Assembly (NCBI RefSeq): GCF_900094735.1 | Contig: NZ_FMBM01000002.1 | Span: 2,108,001-2,172,000 of the forward strand | Direction: 5' to 3' | Length of the DNA stretch: 64,000 bases | Source of the DNA: Saliniramus fredricksonii | GTDB taxonomy: Bacteria; Pseudomonadota; Alphaproteobacteria; Rhizobiales; Beijerinckiaceae | Shown here: piece by piece, positions 36,659 through 50,040 of the stretch | How the letters are laid out: every line of letters starts with the position of its first letter | How positions within the stretch are numbered: the first letter of the stretch is position 1 | The notes under the pieces: model-generated | Seen by the model: only the letters and a program-made list of their open reading frames with translations | What the model was told of the DNA's origin: nothing | Database searches by the model: none | Position numbers and translations under genes: made by a program

Positions 36659-36854
36659 ACTGATCAGCATAGCTGCCAGTGGTGTTACCGCGATCATGCA
36701 TCTCAAAAACTCATCTGCAACAAAAAAGTGACCCCAAAAGGCAAGCGGACATCACTGGCAACCCAATAAGGCTAGGTGTGGTCGGCGAGAATTGCAGCAA
36801 AAAACCAATGTTCTGAAAACGGTTTTATCCAGCCTTTATGCAACCGCTCGACCT
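36659..36854. other. AT-richer intergenic block between moxR and the NYN gene
   Basis: By counting lines, base composition here is about 42-50% GC against well over 60% in the flanking genes. A 10-base string GACCCCAAAA at 36730-36739 repeats the one at 36612-36621. A short minus-strand frame from 36697 runs in phase into the NYN start and its TAA. I recognise no gene, and the von Willebrand A-type gene often found after moxR is not here. Confidence 0.5.
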
Positions 36855-37694
36855 TCACCCCCGCCGGCTCATGAAGGCGAGTTTTTCGAACAGCGCCACG
36901 TCCTGCTCATTCTTGAGGAGCGCGCCGTGCAGCGGCGGGATCAGTTTGCGGGAATTGGTTTCGCGCAGGGTCTCGGGGGCGATGTCTTCCGAGAGCAGCA
37001 GCTTGAGCCAGTCGAGCAGTTCCGAAGTCGAGGGTTTCTTCTTCAGGCCGGGCACGTCGCGGGTCGCGAAGAAGACGCGCAGGGCCTCCTCGACGAGGCG
37101 TTTCTTGATGCCGGGGAAATGCACGTCGATGATCTTTGCCATCGTCGCGTCGTCGGGGAATTTGATATAATGGAAGAAACAGCGCCGCAGGAAGGCGTCG
37201 GGCAGTTCCTTCTCGTTATTGGAGGTGATCACCACGATCGGGCGGTTTTGCGCGCGCACCGTCTCGCCGGTCTCGTAGACGAAGAACTCCATCCGGTCGA
37301 GTTCGAGCAGGAGATCGTTGGGGAATTCGATATCCGCCTTGTCGATCTCATCGATCAAAAGCACCGGGCGCTGCGGGGCGACGAAGGATTCCCAGAGCTT
37401 GCCGCGCCGGATATAGTTGGCCACATCGCTGACGCGGGGATCGCCGAGCTGGCTGTCGCGCAGGCGCGAGACCGCGTCGTATTCATACAGCCCCTGCTGC
37501 GCCCTGGTGGTCGATTTCACGTGCCAGGTCAGGAGCGGCGCGCCCACGGCGCGCGCGATCTCCTCGGCCAGCACCGTCTTGCCGGTGCCGGGCTCGCCCT
37601 TCACCAGAAGCGGGCGCTCCAGCACGATCGCCGCATTGACGGCGACCTTGAGATCCTCGGTCGCGACATAATCCTTCGTTCCCTCGAAACGCAT
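36855..37694 (-). CDS. MoxR family AAA+ ATPase
   Basis: The 279-residue ATPase has Walker A GEPGTGKT (33-40), TTRAQQGLYEYD typical of MoxR proteins, Walker B VLLIDEIDKAD, sensor-like VVITSNNEKELPDAFLRRC and a helical lid. MoxR ATPases act as chaperones that insert metals or mature complexes, normally with a von Willebrand A-domain partner encoded next door. Here the downstream neighbour is the broken NYN gene instead. The adjacent molybdopterin oxidoreductase, 24 bases upstream on the same strand, may be a client, which is inference. Confidence 0.92.
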   Translation of the reverse strand: MRFEGTKDYVATEDLKVAVNAAIVLERPLLVKGEPGTGKTVLAEEIARAVGAPLLTWHVKSTTRAQQGLYEYDAVSRLRDSQLGDPRVSDVANYIRRGKLWESFVAPQRPVLLIDEIDKADIEFPNDLLLELDRMEFFVYETGETVRAQNRPIVVITSNNEKELPDAFLRRCFFHYIKFPDDATMAKIIDVHFPGIKKRLVEEALRVFFATRDVPGLKKKPSTSELLDWLKLLLSEDIAPETLRETNSRKLIPPLHGALLKNEQDVALFEKLAFMSRRG

Positions 37695-37718
37695 GGATGA
37701 TCCTCTGTTGAAAACGCG

Positions 37719-39836
37719 TCAGGCGCCGGCGGCTGCGTCAGCCGGGGCCGCGATCGGCGTGATCGCCACATGATTGTCGTGGAAGGCAGCGCCGCCGAAC
37801 GGAGCCGTCGCATCCGCGCCGGTAAGGGTATTGATGCCGCGACCGTCCGGATAGGCCGCGTTCGGCCAGATCGATTCGGCGATGAGCACGCCCCGGCGCA
37901 GACCGGCGAAATGACGCGCGCGCAGCATCACCGCGCCACGCCCGTTCTCCAGCCGCACCCAGCTCCCGTCCTCGATGCCCTGCTGCGCAGCATCCTCCGG
38001 GTGGATCATCACGTCGGGATGACCCTCGCGCTTGAGCGAGCCCGGTGTCTCGGTGAAGCTGGAATTGAGGAAATGCCGCGCGGGGCTGGTGGCGAGGCGG
38101 AACGGGTATTCCGCATTCGCCTCCTCCAGCACCTCCCAGTGATCCGGCAGGCCGGGCACGGCGTCGATCGGCCCCATGGGCCCGGCATTGGCCGCAGGCA
38201 CTTTCGGCCAGTCGGGCCTGAAGCGGAACTTCCCGTCGCGATAGCCGAAGCCGTTGATGAAATGCGCCCGCTCGAAGGAGGGCTGGGCGTCGATGAACTT
38301 CCCGGCCTCGAGATCCGCGAGGCTCCCCCAGCCGGAATCGGCGAGCGTGCGTTCGATCAGCTCCCGCGGCGTCAGCGTGAAGCCCTCATGTTTGGCACCC
38401 AGCCGCTCGGCCAGGGCGCAGATCACCTCGTGATTGGAGCGGCACTGGCCCGGCGGATCGATCAGCTTCATGCCGAGCTGGATATATTGGTGGCCGCCGC
38501 CCTGATAGAGATCGTCATGCTCCATGAACATGGTGGCGGGCAACACGATATCGGCGTAGCGCGCCGTTTCGGTCATGAATTGCTCGTGTACGCAGACGAA
38601 CAGATCCTCGCGCGCAAAACCCTGCTTCACCAGTTCCTGCTCGGGCGCGACGGAGACCGGGTTGGTATTCTGCACCAGCATCGCCTTGACCGGCGGGCCG
38701 TGGCGCAGGGCTTCCGGGTCGTTGGTGAGCACGCGCCCGATCTGCGACTGGTCGAGCTTGCGCACCTTCATGTCGAGCGCGTCGAGCCCCTCGATCACGG
38801 ATTTGCGCCAATGATAGATCGCGCCGTTATTGTGGAAGGCGCCGCCACCCTCATATGGCCAGTGCCCGGCCACCGTGGCGATGCAGCTCGCGGCATGCAT
38901 GGCGATGGCGCCGTTGCGCTGGCGTGAGAAACCATAGCCGAGACGCAGGAATGTGCGCTTGTTCTCGCCGACGAGCCTGGCAAAGGCCTCGATATCCTCC
39001 ACGGGCAATCCCGTGATCGCCGAGGCCCAGGCGGGATCGCGGCTCTTCAGATGCGCCTCCAGCTCGTCGGGACAATCGGCGTGGCGCGCCATGTAATCGC
39101 GATCGGCATGGCCGTCGCGGAAGAGTACATGCATCACTGCGCAGGCCAGGGCCGCATCGGTGCCGGGCTTGAGCACGAGCTTGAGATCGGCCTGCTTCAT
39201 CGTCGCATTGTCGTAGATGTCGATGACGACGATCTTCGCCCCGCGCTCCTTGCGGGCGCGCATGGCATGGGTCATCACATTGACCTGGGTATGCACGGCA
39301 TTCGTGCCCCAGATCACCACCACATCCGATTTCGCCATCTCGCGCGGATCGGGCCCGGCGAGGATGCCGGTTCCGGCGATGAAGCCGGTCCAGGCCATGG
39401 TCGTGCAGATGGTATTATACTGGCCGGAATATTTCCTGACATTGCGCAGCCGGTTGATGCCGTCGCGCATGACAAGGCCCATCGTGCCGGCATAGTAATA
39501 CGGCCAGACCGCCTCCGCCCCATGCGCCTCTTCCGCTTCGCGGAAGGCCTTCGCGGTGATATCGAGAGCCTCGTCCCAGGAGATCGGCGCGAATTCGCCC
39601 GAGCCCTTGGGACCGACACGGCGCAAGGGCTGCGTCAGCCGCTCCGGGTGATGGATTCGCTCGGCATAGCGCGCGACCTTGGCGCAGATCACCCCAGCCG
39701 TGTAGCTCTGCTCGGCATCGCCCGTCACCTTGCCGATGCTGGTGCCGTCGATGACCTCGACTTCCAGCGCGCAGGCAGAGGGGCAATCATGCGGGCAAGT
39801 GGAGGAGCGGCGCTCGATGCGGGTGGGCGCGTTCAT
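37719..39836 (-). CDS. Molybdopterin-dependent oxidoreductase with an N-terminal 4Fe-4S cluster
   Basis: The 705-residue enzyme of the DMSO reductase superfamily has four Cys (14, 18, 22, 51) for a 4Fe-4S cluster, followed by YAERIHHPERLTQPLRR. It contains the molybdopterin-binding blocks VVIWGTNAVHTQVN and LVQNTNPVSVAPEQ and a C-terminal dinucleotide-binding domain (GSWVRLENGRG). No Tat signal is visible, so it is probably cytoplasmic. No electron-transfer or membrane subunit is encoded beside it, which resembles solitary assimilatory or formate-dehydrogenase-like enzymes. The substrate is not evident. It is probably cotranscribed with moxR. Confidence 0.9.
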   Translation of the reverse strand: MNAPTRIERRSSTCPHDCPSACALEVEVIDGTSIGKVTGDAEQSYTAGVICAKVARYAERIHHPERLTQPLRRVGPKGSGEFAPISWDEALDITAKAFREAEEAHGAEAVWPYYYAGTMGLVMRDGINRLRNVRKYSGQYNTICTTMAWTGFIAGTGILAGPDPREMAKSDVVVIWGTNAVHTQVNVMTHAMRARKERGAKIVVIDIYDNATMKQADLKLVLKPGTDAALACAVMHVLFRDGHADRDYMARHADCPDELEAHLKSRDPAWASAITGLPVEDIEAFARLVGENKRTFLRLGYGFSRQRNGAIAMHAASCIATVAGHWPYEGGGAFHNNGAIYHWRKSVIEGLDALDMKVRKLDQSQIGRVLTNDPEALRHGPPVKAMLVQNTNPVSVAPEQELVKQGFAREDLFVCVHEQFMTETARYADIVLPATMFMEHDDLYQGGGHQYIQLGMKLIDPPGQCRSNHEVICALAERLGAKHEGFTLTPRELIERTLADSGWGSLADLEAGKFIDAQPSFERAHFINGFGYRDGKFRFRPDWPKVPAANAGPMGPIDAVPGLPDHWEVLEEANAEYPFRLATSPARHFLNSSFTETPGSLKREGHPDVMIHPEDAAQQGIEDGSWVRLENGRGAVMLRARHFAGLRRGVLIAESIWPNAAYPDGRGINTLTGADATAPFGGAAFHDNHVAITPIAAPADAAAGA

Positions 39837-39967
39837 GGCATTCCTTCAGGCGTTTCGCGTGGCGAACCGGCAAAACCGTGACGAAACGCCATCCTGCACC
39901 CGCGCCAGGCTGCTGTCGAGATCGCGTGCATGCAAACCCGGCTGGCGCATCACATGACAGGCAGGGC

Positions 39968-41503
39968 TCAGCCGGCCTCGATGCGCGGTTCGCGTCCCAG
40001 CAACTTGCCGAGCTGGCGCATGCGTCCGTGCAGCCGCTCACCGGCCAGCGGCGCCATGTCATCGGGCAGGCCGAGCACGATGCGGTCGCCGCGTGCGAAC
40101 AAAGCTGTCTTGGGCAGGACGCCTTCCATCGCCACCGAGATCGGATACGCGACGCGGAAGGCTCCGGCGAGGATGCGCGCGAGATCGATCAGGCGCGGCG
40201 TTGCGAGGCTTTTCAGCTGCGGGCTCGCCTTGTCGATGGACAGGCCCTCGTGGCGGAAGAAGCTCGACAGGGCGAGATAGGCGCGGCCCGGATGGTCGAT
40301 TCCCACAAGAGCCGCATTGGCGATGATATTGAGGCTCTGCTCGCCGCGATAATCGGGATGCGCGCGCCAGCCGATATCGGCGAGCAGGCAGGCGGCGTGG
40401 CGCAGGCGCTGTTCTGCGGGTGTCTCGGCCAGTTTCAGCGTCTCTAAAAGATGGCCAGTCCAGGAGATCAGCTCGACGCCATGGCCAGGCGAGCGAGCGC
40501 GCAGGAGATTGAAATCCGCCGCGGCCGTGATCAGCGGATCGGCGCCCTTCAACTCGTCATCGAGCCGCTCATAGAGCACGCCTTCGCGCACGCCGAGCGC
40601 CGAAGCGACGATGGCCGAAGGCTGCCCGGCGTGGATGATCTCTTCGAGAATCACGGCGCCGATCTTCATCAGCGGCCGCCGCGCCGAGGAGACGCCTTCG
40701 ATCGCCTTGAGCGCATCGTCGTCGCTCGCCTGCAATTCGGCAAGAAAGGCGAGCGCGTCATCGGGGGCGATGCGGTAATCATGCATCACCCGCAGCGGAT
40801 AGTTTCGCAGCGCCATATGTGCCTGGGCGAGGGCACGCCAGGTGCCGCCGACGGCATAGAAGGGGCGCCCGGTCAGGGATGAGAGCGGCGCAGCGCGCTG
40901 CAGGGCCGTCTGGACCAGCTTGCGCGCCTTCTTGAGCGAACCGCCGGACATGTCCTGCAGGGCGAGCCCGCCGATCTTGAGGCTGACACCGGGGGTGGCG
41001 CGCGCGCCCTTGATGTCGATGAGTTCGAGCGAACCGCCGCCAAGATCACCCACGATCCCGTCCGGCTCGTGAAAGCCGGAAATCACGCCAAGCGCCGAGA
41101 GTTCGGCCTCGCGGGCGCCGGAGAGGAGTTCAATTTCCTGCCCGAGAATGCCCTCGGCCTCGGCCAGGAAATCGGGACCGTTCTGCGCATCGCGGGCAGC
41201 GGCGGTGGCAAGCACATGCACCTTGCCGACCTTGATCGTGGCGCATAAAGCCTTGAACCGGGCCAGCGCGCGGAGCGCGCGCGCCACCGCTTCCTCGTCG
41301 AGCCTTCCGGTTGAAGCCACATTACGACCCAGGCCACAGAGCACTTTCTCGTTGTATATTGGTGTCGGCGCGCGGGTCAGCCCCTCATAAACCACGAGGC
41401 GCACCGAATTCGAACCGATATCGATGATGCCGACCGGACGCCCGACCTTGAGCCGACCGGGAGCCTCGTCGCGCATCAGAAAATTCTTAGTTGCGTTGTC
41501 CAC
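39968..41503 (-). CDS. ppx: Exopolyphosphatase (Ppx/GppA family)
   Basis: The 511-residue phosphatase of the ASKHA fold carries [16 protein letters not shown] as first phosphate loop and [16 protein letters not shown] as second, plus [12 protein letters not shown] and a C-terminal HD-like helical domain. It releases phosphate from polyphosphate ends, opposing Ppk next door, and may also hydrolyse pppGpp. A GTG at 41503 overlaps the ppk stop by 17 bases; an ATG at 41476 is the alternative start. The ppk-ppx pair is probably one operon. Confidence 0.92.
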   Translation of the reverse strand: MDNATKNFLMRDEAPGRLKVGRPVGIIDIGSNSVRLVVYEGLTRAPTPIYNEKVLCGLGRNVASTGRLDEEAVARALRALARFKALCATIKVGKVHVLATAAARDAQNGPDFLAEAEGILGQEIELLSGAREAELSALGVISGFHEPDGIVGDLGGGSLELIDIKGARATPGVSLKIGGLALQDMSGGSLKKARKLVQTALQRAAPLSSLTGRPFYAVGGTWRALAQAHMALRNYPLRVMHDYRIAPDDALAFLAELQASDDDALKAIEGVSSARRPLMKIGAVILEEIIHAGQPSAIVASALGVREGVLYERLDDELKGADPLITAAADFNLLRARSPGHGVELISWTGHLLETLKLAETPAEQRLRHAACLLADIGWRAHPDYRGEQSLNIIANAALVGIDHPGRAYLALSSFFRHEGLSIDKASPQLKSLATPRLIDLARILAGAFRVAYPISVAMEGVLPKTALFARGDRIVLGLPDDMAPLAGERLHGRMRQLGKLLGREPRIEAG

Positions 41504-43715
41504 GTCGCAGCAGTGACCTCGGGCTGGAGGTTTTCAGGGACTCGCCCCGGCCTGACAGGCTGGGATTGGTCATGAAGAACTTGTGGGCGTTGAAGGGTTC
41601 GTCCTCCGGCTCCGGATTGATCCGCTCGCCCGCCCCGGATGAGAGCAGGCGCCAGCTCTGCTGGTTATCAAGCAGATTGGCCAGCATGATCTGCTCCAGC
41701 ACCTGCTGATGGACCGTCGGATTGTGGATCGGCAACAGCGCCTCCACCCGCCTGTCGAGATTGCGCTGCATCAGATCGGCGGAGGAGATATAGACATGCG
41801 CCTTCGGCCCGGGCAGTCCCTCGCCATTGCCGAAAGCATAGATGCGGCTGTGTTCAAGGAAGCGCCCGACGATCGACTTGACCCGGATATTCTCCGACAG
41901 GCCCGCAATGCCGGGCCGCAGGCAGCAGATACCCCGGATGACCAGATCGATCTGCACGCCGGCGCCGCTCGCCTCGTAAAGCGCGTCGATGATCTCGTGA
42001 TCGACGAGCGCGTTGCATTTCAGCCAGACCGCCGCCGGGCGCCCGGCCCGGACGTGCTCGATCTCTTCCGCAATGTGCTGCAGCAGCCGCTTCTTCAACG
42101 TGTAGGGTGAGACCGCCATGCGCTCCAGCTCGGCGGGCTCGGCATAGCCGGTGATGAAGTTGAAGATTCGCGCCACGTCGCGCGCGATCACCGGATCGGC
42201 GGTGAAATAGGACAGATCCGTGTAGATCCGCGCGGTGATCGGGTGATAATTGCCGGTGCCGACATGGCAATAGGTGACAAGCTGGCCGCCCTCGCGGCGC
42301 ACCACCATGGAGAGCTTGGCATGCGTCTTGAGCTCGATAAAGCCGAAGACCACCTGCGCATGGGCGCGCTCCAGATCGCGGGCCCAGCGGATATTGGCCT
42401 CCTCGTCGAATCGCGCCTTCAGCTCGACCAGAGCCGTGACCGATTTGCCGGCATCGGCGGCTTCCGCCAGAGCGGCGATGATCGGTGACTGGTTCGAGGT
42501 GCGATAGAGCGTCTGCTTGATCGCCACCACATGTGGATCGCGCGCCGCCTGGTTGAGGAACTGCACCACCGAATCGAAGGATTCGTAAGGGTGGTGGACG
42601 ATGATGTCCTTCTCGCGGATCGCCGCGAAGCAATCCCCGCCCTGGTCGCGGATGCGCTCGGGAAAGCGGGGTTTGTAAGGCTTGAACTTCAGATCCGGCC
42701 GCTCCAGCGCGACGAGTTGCGACAATTCTCCCAGCGCCAGCATGCCATCGATGGTCACGCGTTCTTCCGGCGCGACATGCAGCTCGGCGGCGACGAAAGC
42801 GCCAAGATCCTCGGGCATGCGCTCCTCGATTTCGAGCCGGATCACCGAGCCGCGCCGGCGCTCCTTCAGTGCCGTCTCGAAGACGCGCACCAGATCCTCA
42901 GCCTCTTCCTCGATCTCGATATCCGAATCGCGGATCACCCGGAAGGAACCCTGGCCGATCACTTCGTAGCCGGGAAACAACCGCCCGATATGCAGCACGA
43001 TGGCCTGTTCCAGCGTGATGAAGCGCATGCCGCCGTGATCGCCGTAATCGGGCAGCTTGATGAACCGGTCGATCTTCAAGGGCAAGCGGATCAGCGCATT
43101 GAGCAGCTTGCCGTCGCTCTGCCGGCGCAGCTTCAGCGCCAGCGACATGCCGAGATTGGGGATGAACGGGAAGGGGTGGGCCGGATCAATGGCGAGCGGG
43201 GTCAGGATCGGGAAGATGTGATGCAGGAAGTGGTCTTCCAGCCAGACAGATTCCGATTTCGACAGATCATCCTCACCGATGAGGGCGATCGCCTCGCGCA
43301 ACAATTCGTCACGCAATTCCCGCCAGCGCGCCTGCTGATCGACCGTGAGCGTGGCGACTTCCTGGCCGATGCGCGCCAATTGCTCGCTCGGCGTCAGCCC
43401 GTCCTGCGAGACGGCGGTGAGATCCTCGCGCACCTGCCCCTTGAGGCCGGCGACGCGGACCATGAAGAACTCGTCGAGATTGTTGGCGGAGATCGAGAGA
43501 AAGCGCAGCTGTTCCAGCAGCGGATGATTGCGGTTGGAGGCCTCCTCCAGAACGCGGCGGTTGAATTCGAGCCAGGAGAGCTCGCGGTTGACGAAGCGAT
43601 GCGGCGTTCCCAGCAGATCGCGGCCCTGCGGCGGCGCGCCCTTCTGCACGACCGGCGGATCCTCGACATTGGCGATCTCATCGGCATCGGCTGCTGTACT
43701 GAGGCTGGCGCGCAC
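41487..43715 (-). CDS. ppk: Polyphosphate kinase
   Basis: The 742-residue Ppk1 polymerises phosphate from ATP into polyphosphate. [19 protein letters not shown] marks the N-terminal domain. The two catalytic histidines are in [15 protein letters not shown] and in the [15 protein letters not shown] segment, and [15 protein letters not shown] is conserved near the end. Start is a GTG at 43715 with GGAG seven bases upstream. It lies between hdaA and ppx on the same strand, an order common in Hyphomicrobiales. Confidence 0.96.
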   Translation of the reverse strand: MRASLSTAADADEIANVEDPPVVQKGAPPQGRDLLGTPHRFVNRELSWLEFNRRVLEEASNRNHPLLEQLRFLSISANNLDEFFMVRVAGLKGQVREDLTAVSQDGLTPSEQLARIGQEVATLTVDQQARWRELRDELLREAIALIGEDDLSKSESVWLEDHFLHHIFPILTPLAIDPAHPFPFIPNLGMSLALKLRRQSDGKLLNALIRLPLKIDRFIKLPDYGDHGGMRFITLEQAIVLHIGRLFPGYEVIGQGSFRVIRDSDIEIEEEAEDLVRVFETALKERRRGSVIRLEIEERMPEDLGAFVAAELHVAPEERVTIDGMLALGELSQLVALERPDLKFKPYKPRFPERIRDQGGDCFAAIREKDIIVHHPYESFDSVVQFLNQAARDPHVVAIKQTLYRTSNQSPIIAALAEAADAGKSVTALVELKARFDEEANIRWARDLERAHAQVVFGFIELKTHAKLSMVVRREGGQLVTYCHVGTGNYHPITARIYTDLSYFTADPVIARDVARIFNFITGYAEPAELERMAVSPYTLKKRLLQHIAEEIEHVRAGRPAAVWLKCNALVDHEIIDALYEASGAGVQIDLVIRGICCLRPGIAGLSENIRVKSIVGRFLEHSRIYAFGNGEGLPGPKAHVYISSADLMQRNLDRRVEALLPIHNPTVHQQVLEQIMLANLLDNQQSWRLLSSGAGERINPEPEDEPFNAHKFFMTNPSLSGRGESLKTSSPRSLLRRGQRN

Positions 43716-43797
43716 CGGTTCTCTCCTTCTTCGTCACCCAAAAATCGCAATCTGACGCGCCTTTGCGACATTCTGGCGACGGGGGCATCTTAATCGA

Positions 43798-44580
43798 TCA
43801 TGTTTCGCTGTCGCCCCCGGAGGAAACCCCATCCCCATCTTCTTCGCCGGATTCATCACCCTCATCCGCCGCGAAGTCGGGCAAGTCGGCGAGAATTTCC
43901 AGTGCGAGATTACGCGTCAGCCGTCGTCCCCGCCGCAGGGCTTCCCTGTCGAGCGCCGCGACGACCCGCCCCGCCTGGGCCAGCGAGCGGTCGATGCGCA
44001 GGGCGAGCGCATCGACGACACGCGTATCGACGAGCAATTGCCGATCGACGAAGAGCTTGACCAGCACCGCCTTCAAGAGCCCTTCATCTGGCGGATCAAT
44101 CCGCGCGCCGGGGGCGAGCCGCAGGCGCGAGAGCAGATCCGGCGTGGCGAGTTCCCATGCGGAAGGTGGGGCGCTCGCGGTGATCAGCACGCTGGTGCCC
44201 TGTTCGCGCGCGAGATTGAGCAGGTGAAAGAAAGCCGAGTCGTCGCGGGGTCCGCGATCGGCATCCTCGATCACGAGCGCCCGGTTCGAGACGAGATAGG
44301 GCACCCGCGCCATGCTGATCTGCGCGGCATCCACCGTCCAGGCATGGGCGCGCTCGGCCCAGATCGCGGCGAGATGCGTCTTGCCGCTGCCGGGCGGACC
44401 CTCGATCAGGATGATCCGGTCGGACCAGTCCGGCCAGGATTCGATCAGGGCATGGGCGTGCTCATTGGAGGGGCCGACGAGGAAATCCTCGCCGCCATAG
44501 CGCGGCTCGAGGGCGAGATCGAGGGCGAGCTGATCCGCCTGCGCCGGTTTGCGGCGGGCCCGGTGCGGGCGCTCATTCAT
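43798..44580 (-). CDS. hdaA: DnaA-related replication regulator HdaA
   Basis: The ATG at 44580 begins a 260-residue protein that starts with a basic segment and the clamp-binding motif QLALDLALE, followed by the AAA+ core: Walker A GPPGSGKTHLAA, ALVIEDADR as Walker B, and the DLLSRLRLA sensor/arginine region. HdaA promotes ATP hydrolysis on DnaA together with the sliding clamp and so limits initiation. The acidic Gly/Asp/Glu/Ser tail is unusual. In the sequence as given the preceding transporter frame runs into this gene without a stop. I treat them as two genes; see the transporter entry. Confidence 0.85.
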   Translation of the reverse strand: MNERPHRARRKPAQADQLALDLALEPRYGGEDFLVGPSNEHAHALIESWPDWSDRIILIEGPPGSGKTHLAAIWAERAHAWTVDAAQISMARVPYLVSNRALVIEDADRGPRDDSAFFHLLNLAREQGTSVLITASAPPSAWELATPDLLSRLRLAPGARIDPPDEGLLKAVLVKLFVDRQLLVDTRVVDALALRIDRSLAQAGRVVAALDREALRRGRRLTRNLALEILADLPDFAADEGDESGEEDGDGVSSGGDSET

Positions 44581-45672
44581 GACGCGGCTCCGCAACCTCT
44601 GTAACCGCCTCGCTCTCCCCCGATAATAGCTGCTGGCGAGATAGCGGCGCAGTCCAAAGCGCATCAGAACACCCACCGCCGCCGCGAGTGGTACCGCCAT
44701 CAGCAGGCCCAGAAAACCGAACAGCGACCCGAAAGCGAACAGCGCGAACATCAGCCAGACCGGATGCACACCCACCGACGCACCCAGCAGTTTCGGCTGT
44801 AGCACGTTGCCCTCGACGAATTGCCCGGAGAAGAAGATGACGAGGGTCATCACGATCCAGAAATATTCCGGCCAGAACTGAACGATCGCGACGCCGGCGG
44901 AGAGCAACAGCCCGGCGAACGAGCCGACATAGGGGATGATGCTCAGCAATCCCGCAGTAATGCCGATCAGCGCACCGAAATTCAGCCCGATCAGGCTCAG
45001 CCCGATGGCGTAGAAAGCGCCGAGAATCAGGCACAGGGCCGCCTGCCCGCGCACGAAACCCGCGAGCGCCGTATCAATCTCGCGAACCAGCCCCCGGATG
45101 GTGTCGCGATGGCGCAGCGGCAGCCAGGAATCGACCCTGGCCACCATCTTGTGCCAGTCGATCAGGAGGTAGAAGGCGATGACCGGCGTCACGACCAGCA
45201 GGGACATGACGGACAGCAATGTCTGTCCGCCGGCGAGGATCGATCCGAGCAGCGTCAGCAGGTAGCCGGAGGCATCTCCGGCCATGTCACGGATGGAGCT
45301 TTCGACGTCCCGCCCGGCCTCTGCGCCCCCGACCAGTTCCAGCAGCGGTCCGCCATGCTCGTAGGCGAGGCGCTGGAGCTGGCCGACGTAAGACGGCAGC
45401 ATCTGCAGGAAGGCATTCAATTCCCGCACCGCCAGCGGAACGGCGATGATGAGGACGAGCACAAAGACGATGACGAACAGGCTGAGGATCAGCAGCGTCG
45501 CCCCGAGCCGCCCCAGCCCCAGACGCTGGAGCCGCGTGGCAACGGGATCCAGCAGATAGGCCAGAGCCAGCCCGGCGACGAAAGGCAGCAGGATGCTGCT
45601 GAAAAGCCACAGGAACAGAACGAAGACGACGAGCGCCGCGATCCAGAATCCGAGTTGCTTCTGTATGGTCAT
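44573..45672 (-). CDS. AI-2E family (PerM-like) membrane transporter, frame disturbed at its 3' end
   Basis: The protein has about eight hydrophobic helices, an opening GFWIAALVVFVLFLWLF and the family core around IGLNFGALIGITAGLLSIIPY, LQPKLLGASVGVHPVWL and FGFLGLLMAVPLAA. Members have been linked to autoinducer-2 or sodium/proton antiport; the substrate is unknown. The frame as given has no stop and continues into hdaA. One extra G in the run at the YYRG codons would give the tail ESEAVTEVAEPRHE and a TGA at 44573, overlapping the hdaA ATG by eight bases as normal neighbours do. I therefore suspect one missing base rather than a true fusion. Confidence 0.8.
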
Positions 45673-45712
45673 CGAACCCTCGGCAAAAGCGGCGCGAACG
45701 CGCAGGATCTGG

Positions 45713-46243
45713 TCACCGGGTCATGTGCCGCAACCAGATCACGAGATAGGCGCCGGCGGTGATGACGGTCAAGACCGCAACACCCCACAGCATGAAAGTC
45801 TCGACTTGCGGCGCGGCGAGGCCAAGCGCGAGCAGGCCCAGAACCAGCGCCACATAAGCGATCTGCAAGGCCGTGTTCACTTTCGAGATCATCAGCGGTC
45901 GGACCTTCATCGGGCGCGTCAGCTGCCCTGCCACCAAGAAGGCCATGACGATCATCGCATCGCGAAACGCCACCAGGATGGCGATCCAGACCGGAATTTC
46001 GCCGACCAGTGCGAGTGTCACGAAGATGGAGATCACCAGGGCCTTGTCGGCGAGCGGGTCGATCATTGCGCCGAATTCGCTGCGCATGTCGAACCGCCGC
46101 GCAATATAACCATCGACGCCGTCAGAAATGCCTGCGATCACGAACATGGCAAAGGCCAGGCCCCAGGCACCCTGCAGGATTGCCAGAATGACGAGCGGCA
46201 CGAGAACGAGGCGAAAGATCGTGATCAGATTGGGAATGGTCAT
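45713..46243 (-). CDS. pgsA: CDP-alcohol phosphatidyltransferase (PgsA-like)
   Basis: The 176-residue membrane enzyme has the family signature DGVDGYIARRF followed by FGAMIDPLADK with the spaced Asp residues that bind metal and CDP, and about four to five hydrophobic helices. It most likely makes phosphatidylglycerol phosphate from CDP-diacylglycerol and glycerol 3-phosphate; another head-group alcohol cannot be excluded. The ATG at 46243 has a GGGGGG site upstream, and MTIPNLITIFR is the usual N-terminus. Confidence 0.87.
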   Translation of the reverse strand: MTIPNLITIFRLVLVPLVILAILQGAWGLAFAMFVIAGISDGVDGYIARRFDMRSEFGAMIDPLADKALVISIFVTLALVGEIPVWIAILVAFRDAMIVMAFLVAGQLTRPMKVRPLMISKVNTALQIAYVALVLGLLALGLAAPQVETFMLWGVAVLTVITAGAYLVIWLRHMTR

Positions 46244-46318
46244 GCAATACGCCCCCCGCATCGCCGATGGTTAGCAGGCGTATTGAACGGGTCAAGCAAT
46301 CATCGCGCGCCAAGTGTC

Positions 46319-46376
46319 CCTGGCAGACTTGCCCCTGGCAGACTTGCCGCTGGCAGACTTGCCCCTGGCCAACTGC
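46319..46376. repeat. 15-bp tandem repeat, almost four copies
   Basis: The unit CCTGGCAGACTTGCC is present at 46319-46333 and 46334-46348, with one change at 46349-46363 (first base G) and as a degenerate partial copy at 46364-46376. It lies between the start of pgsA and the end of pyc, two bases from the pyc stop. It is the only tandem repeat I see outside a gene in the window. Confidence 0.9.
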
Positions 46377-46378
46377 TT

Positions 46379-49855
<3,477 letters not shown>

Positions 49856-49970
49856 GACGCATATCCCTCAGCGCGTGATTGCCGCGTGAGTTTATATGCG
49901 ATGCAACATCGCGCAAGAGGCTTGTCGCCCGCCCGCAACATGAACCGTCCAAGCTTTTGGATTTCCAACA

Positions 49971-50005
49971 GAAAGCCCCCGATCCGGGCGGGATCGGGGG
50001 CTTTC
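49971..50005 (-). terminator. Strong hairpin between the Bax-inhibitor gene and pyc
   Basis: A perfect 15-bp stem (GAAAGCCCCCGATCC with its complement) with a five-base loop lies 36 bases after the stop of the Bax-inhibitor-1 gene on the minus strand. The stem itself supplies TTTC at its outer end on that strand. It is the expected terminator of that gene. Confidence 0.85.
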
Positions 50006-50040
50006 GCATCATTCCGCGACCGGTCGAACCGGTGCGTTCC

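Noticed and set aside
39837-39967. Possible tRNA or small RNA between the molybdopterin enzyme and ppx
   Set aside because: No T-loop-like GGTTCGAATCC or cloverleaf pairing is visible, and no hairpin with a T-run.
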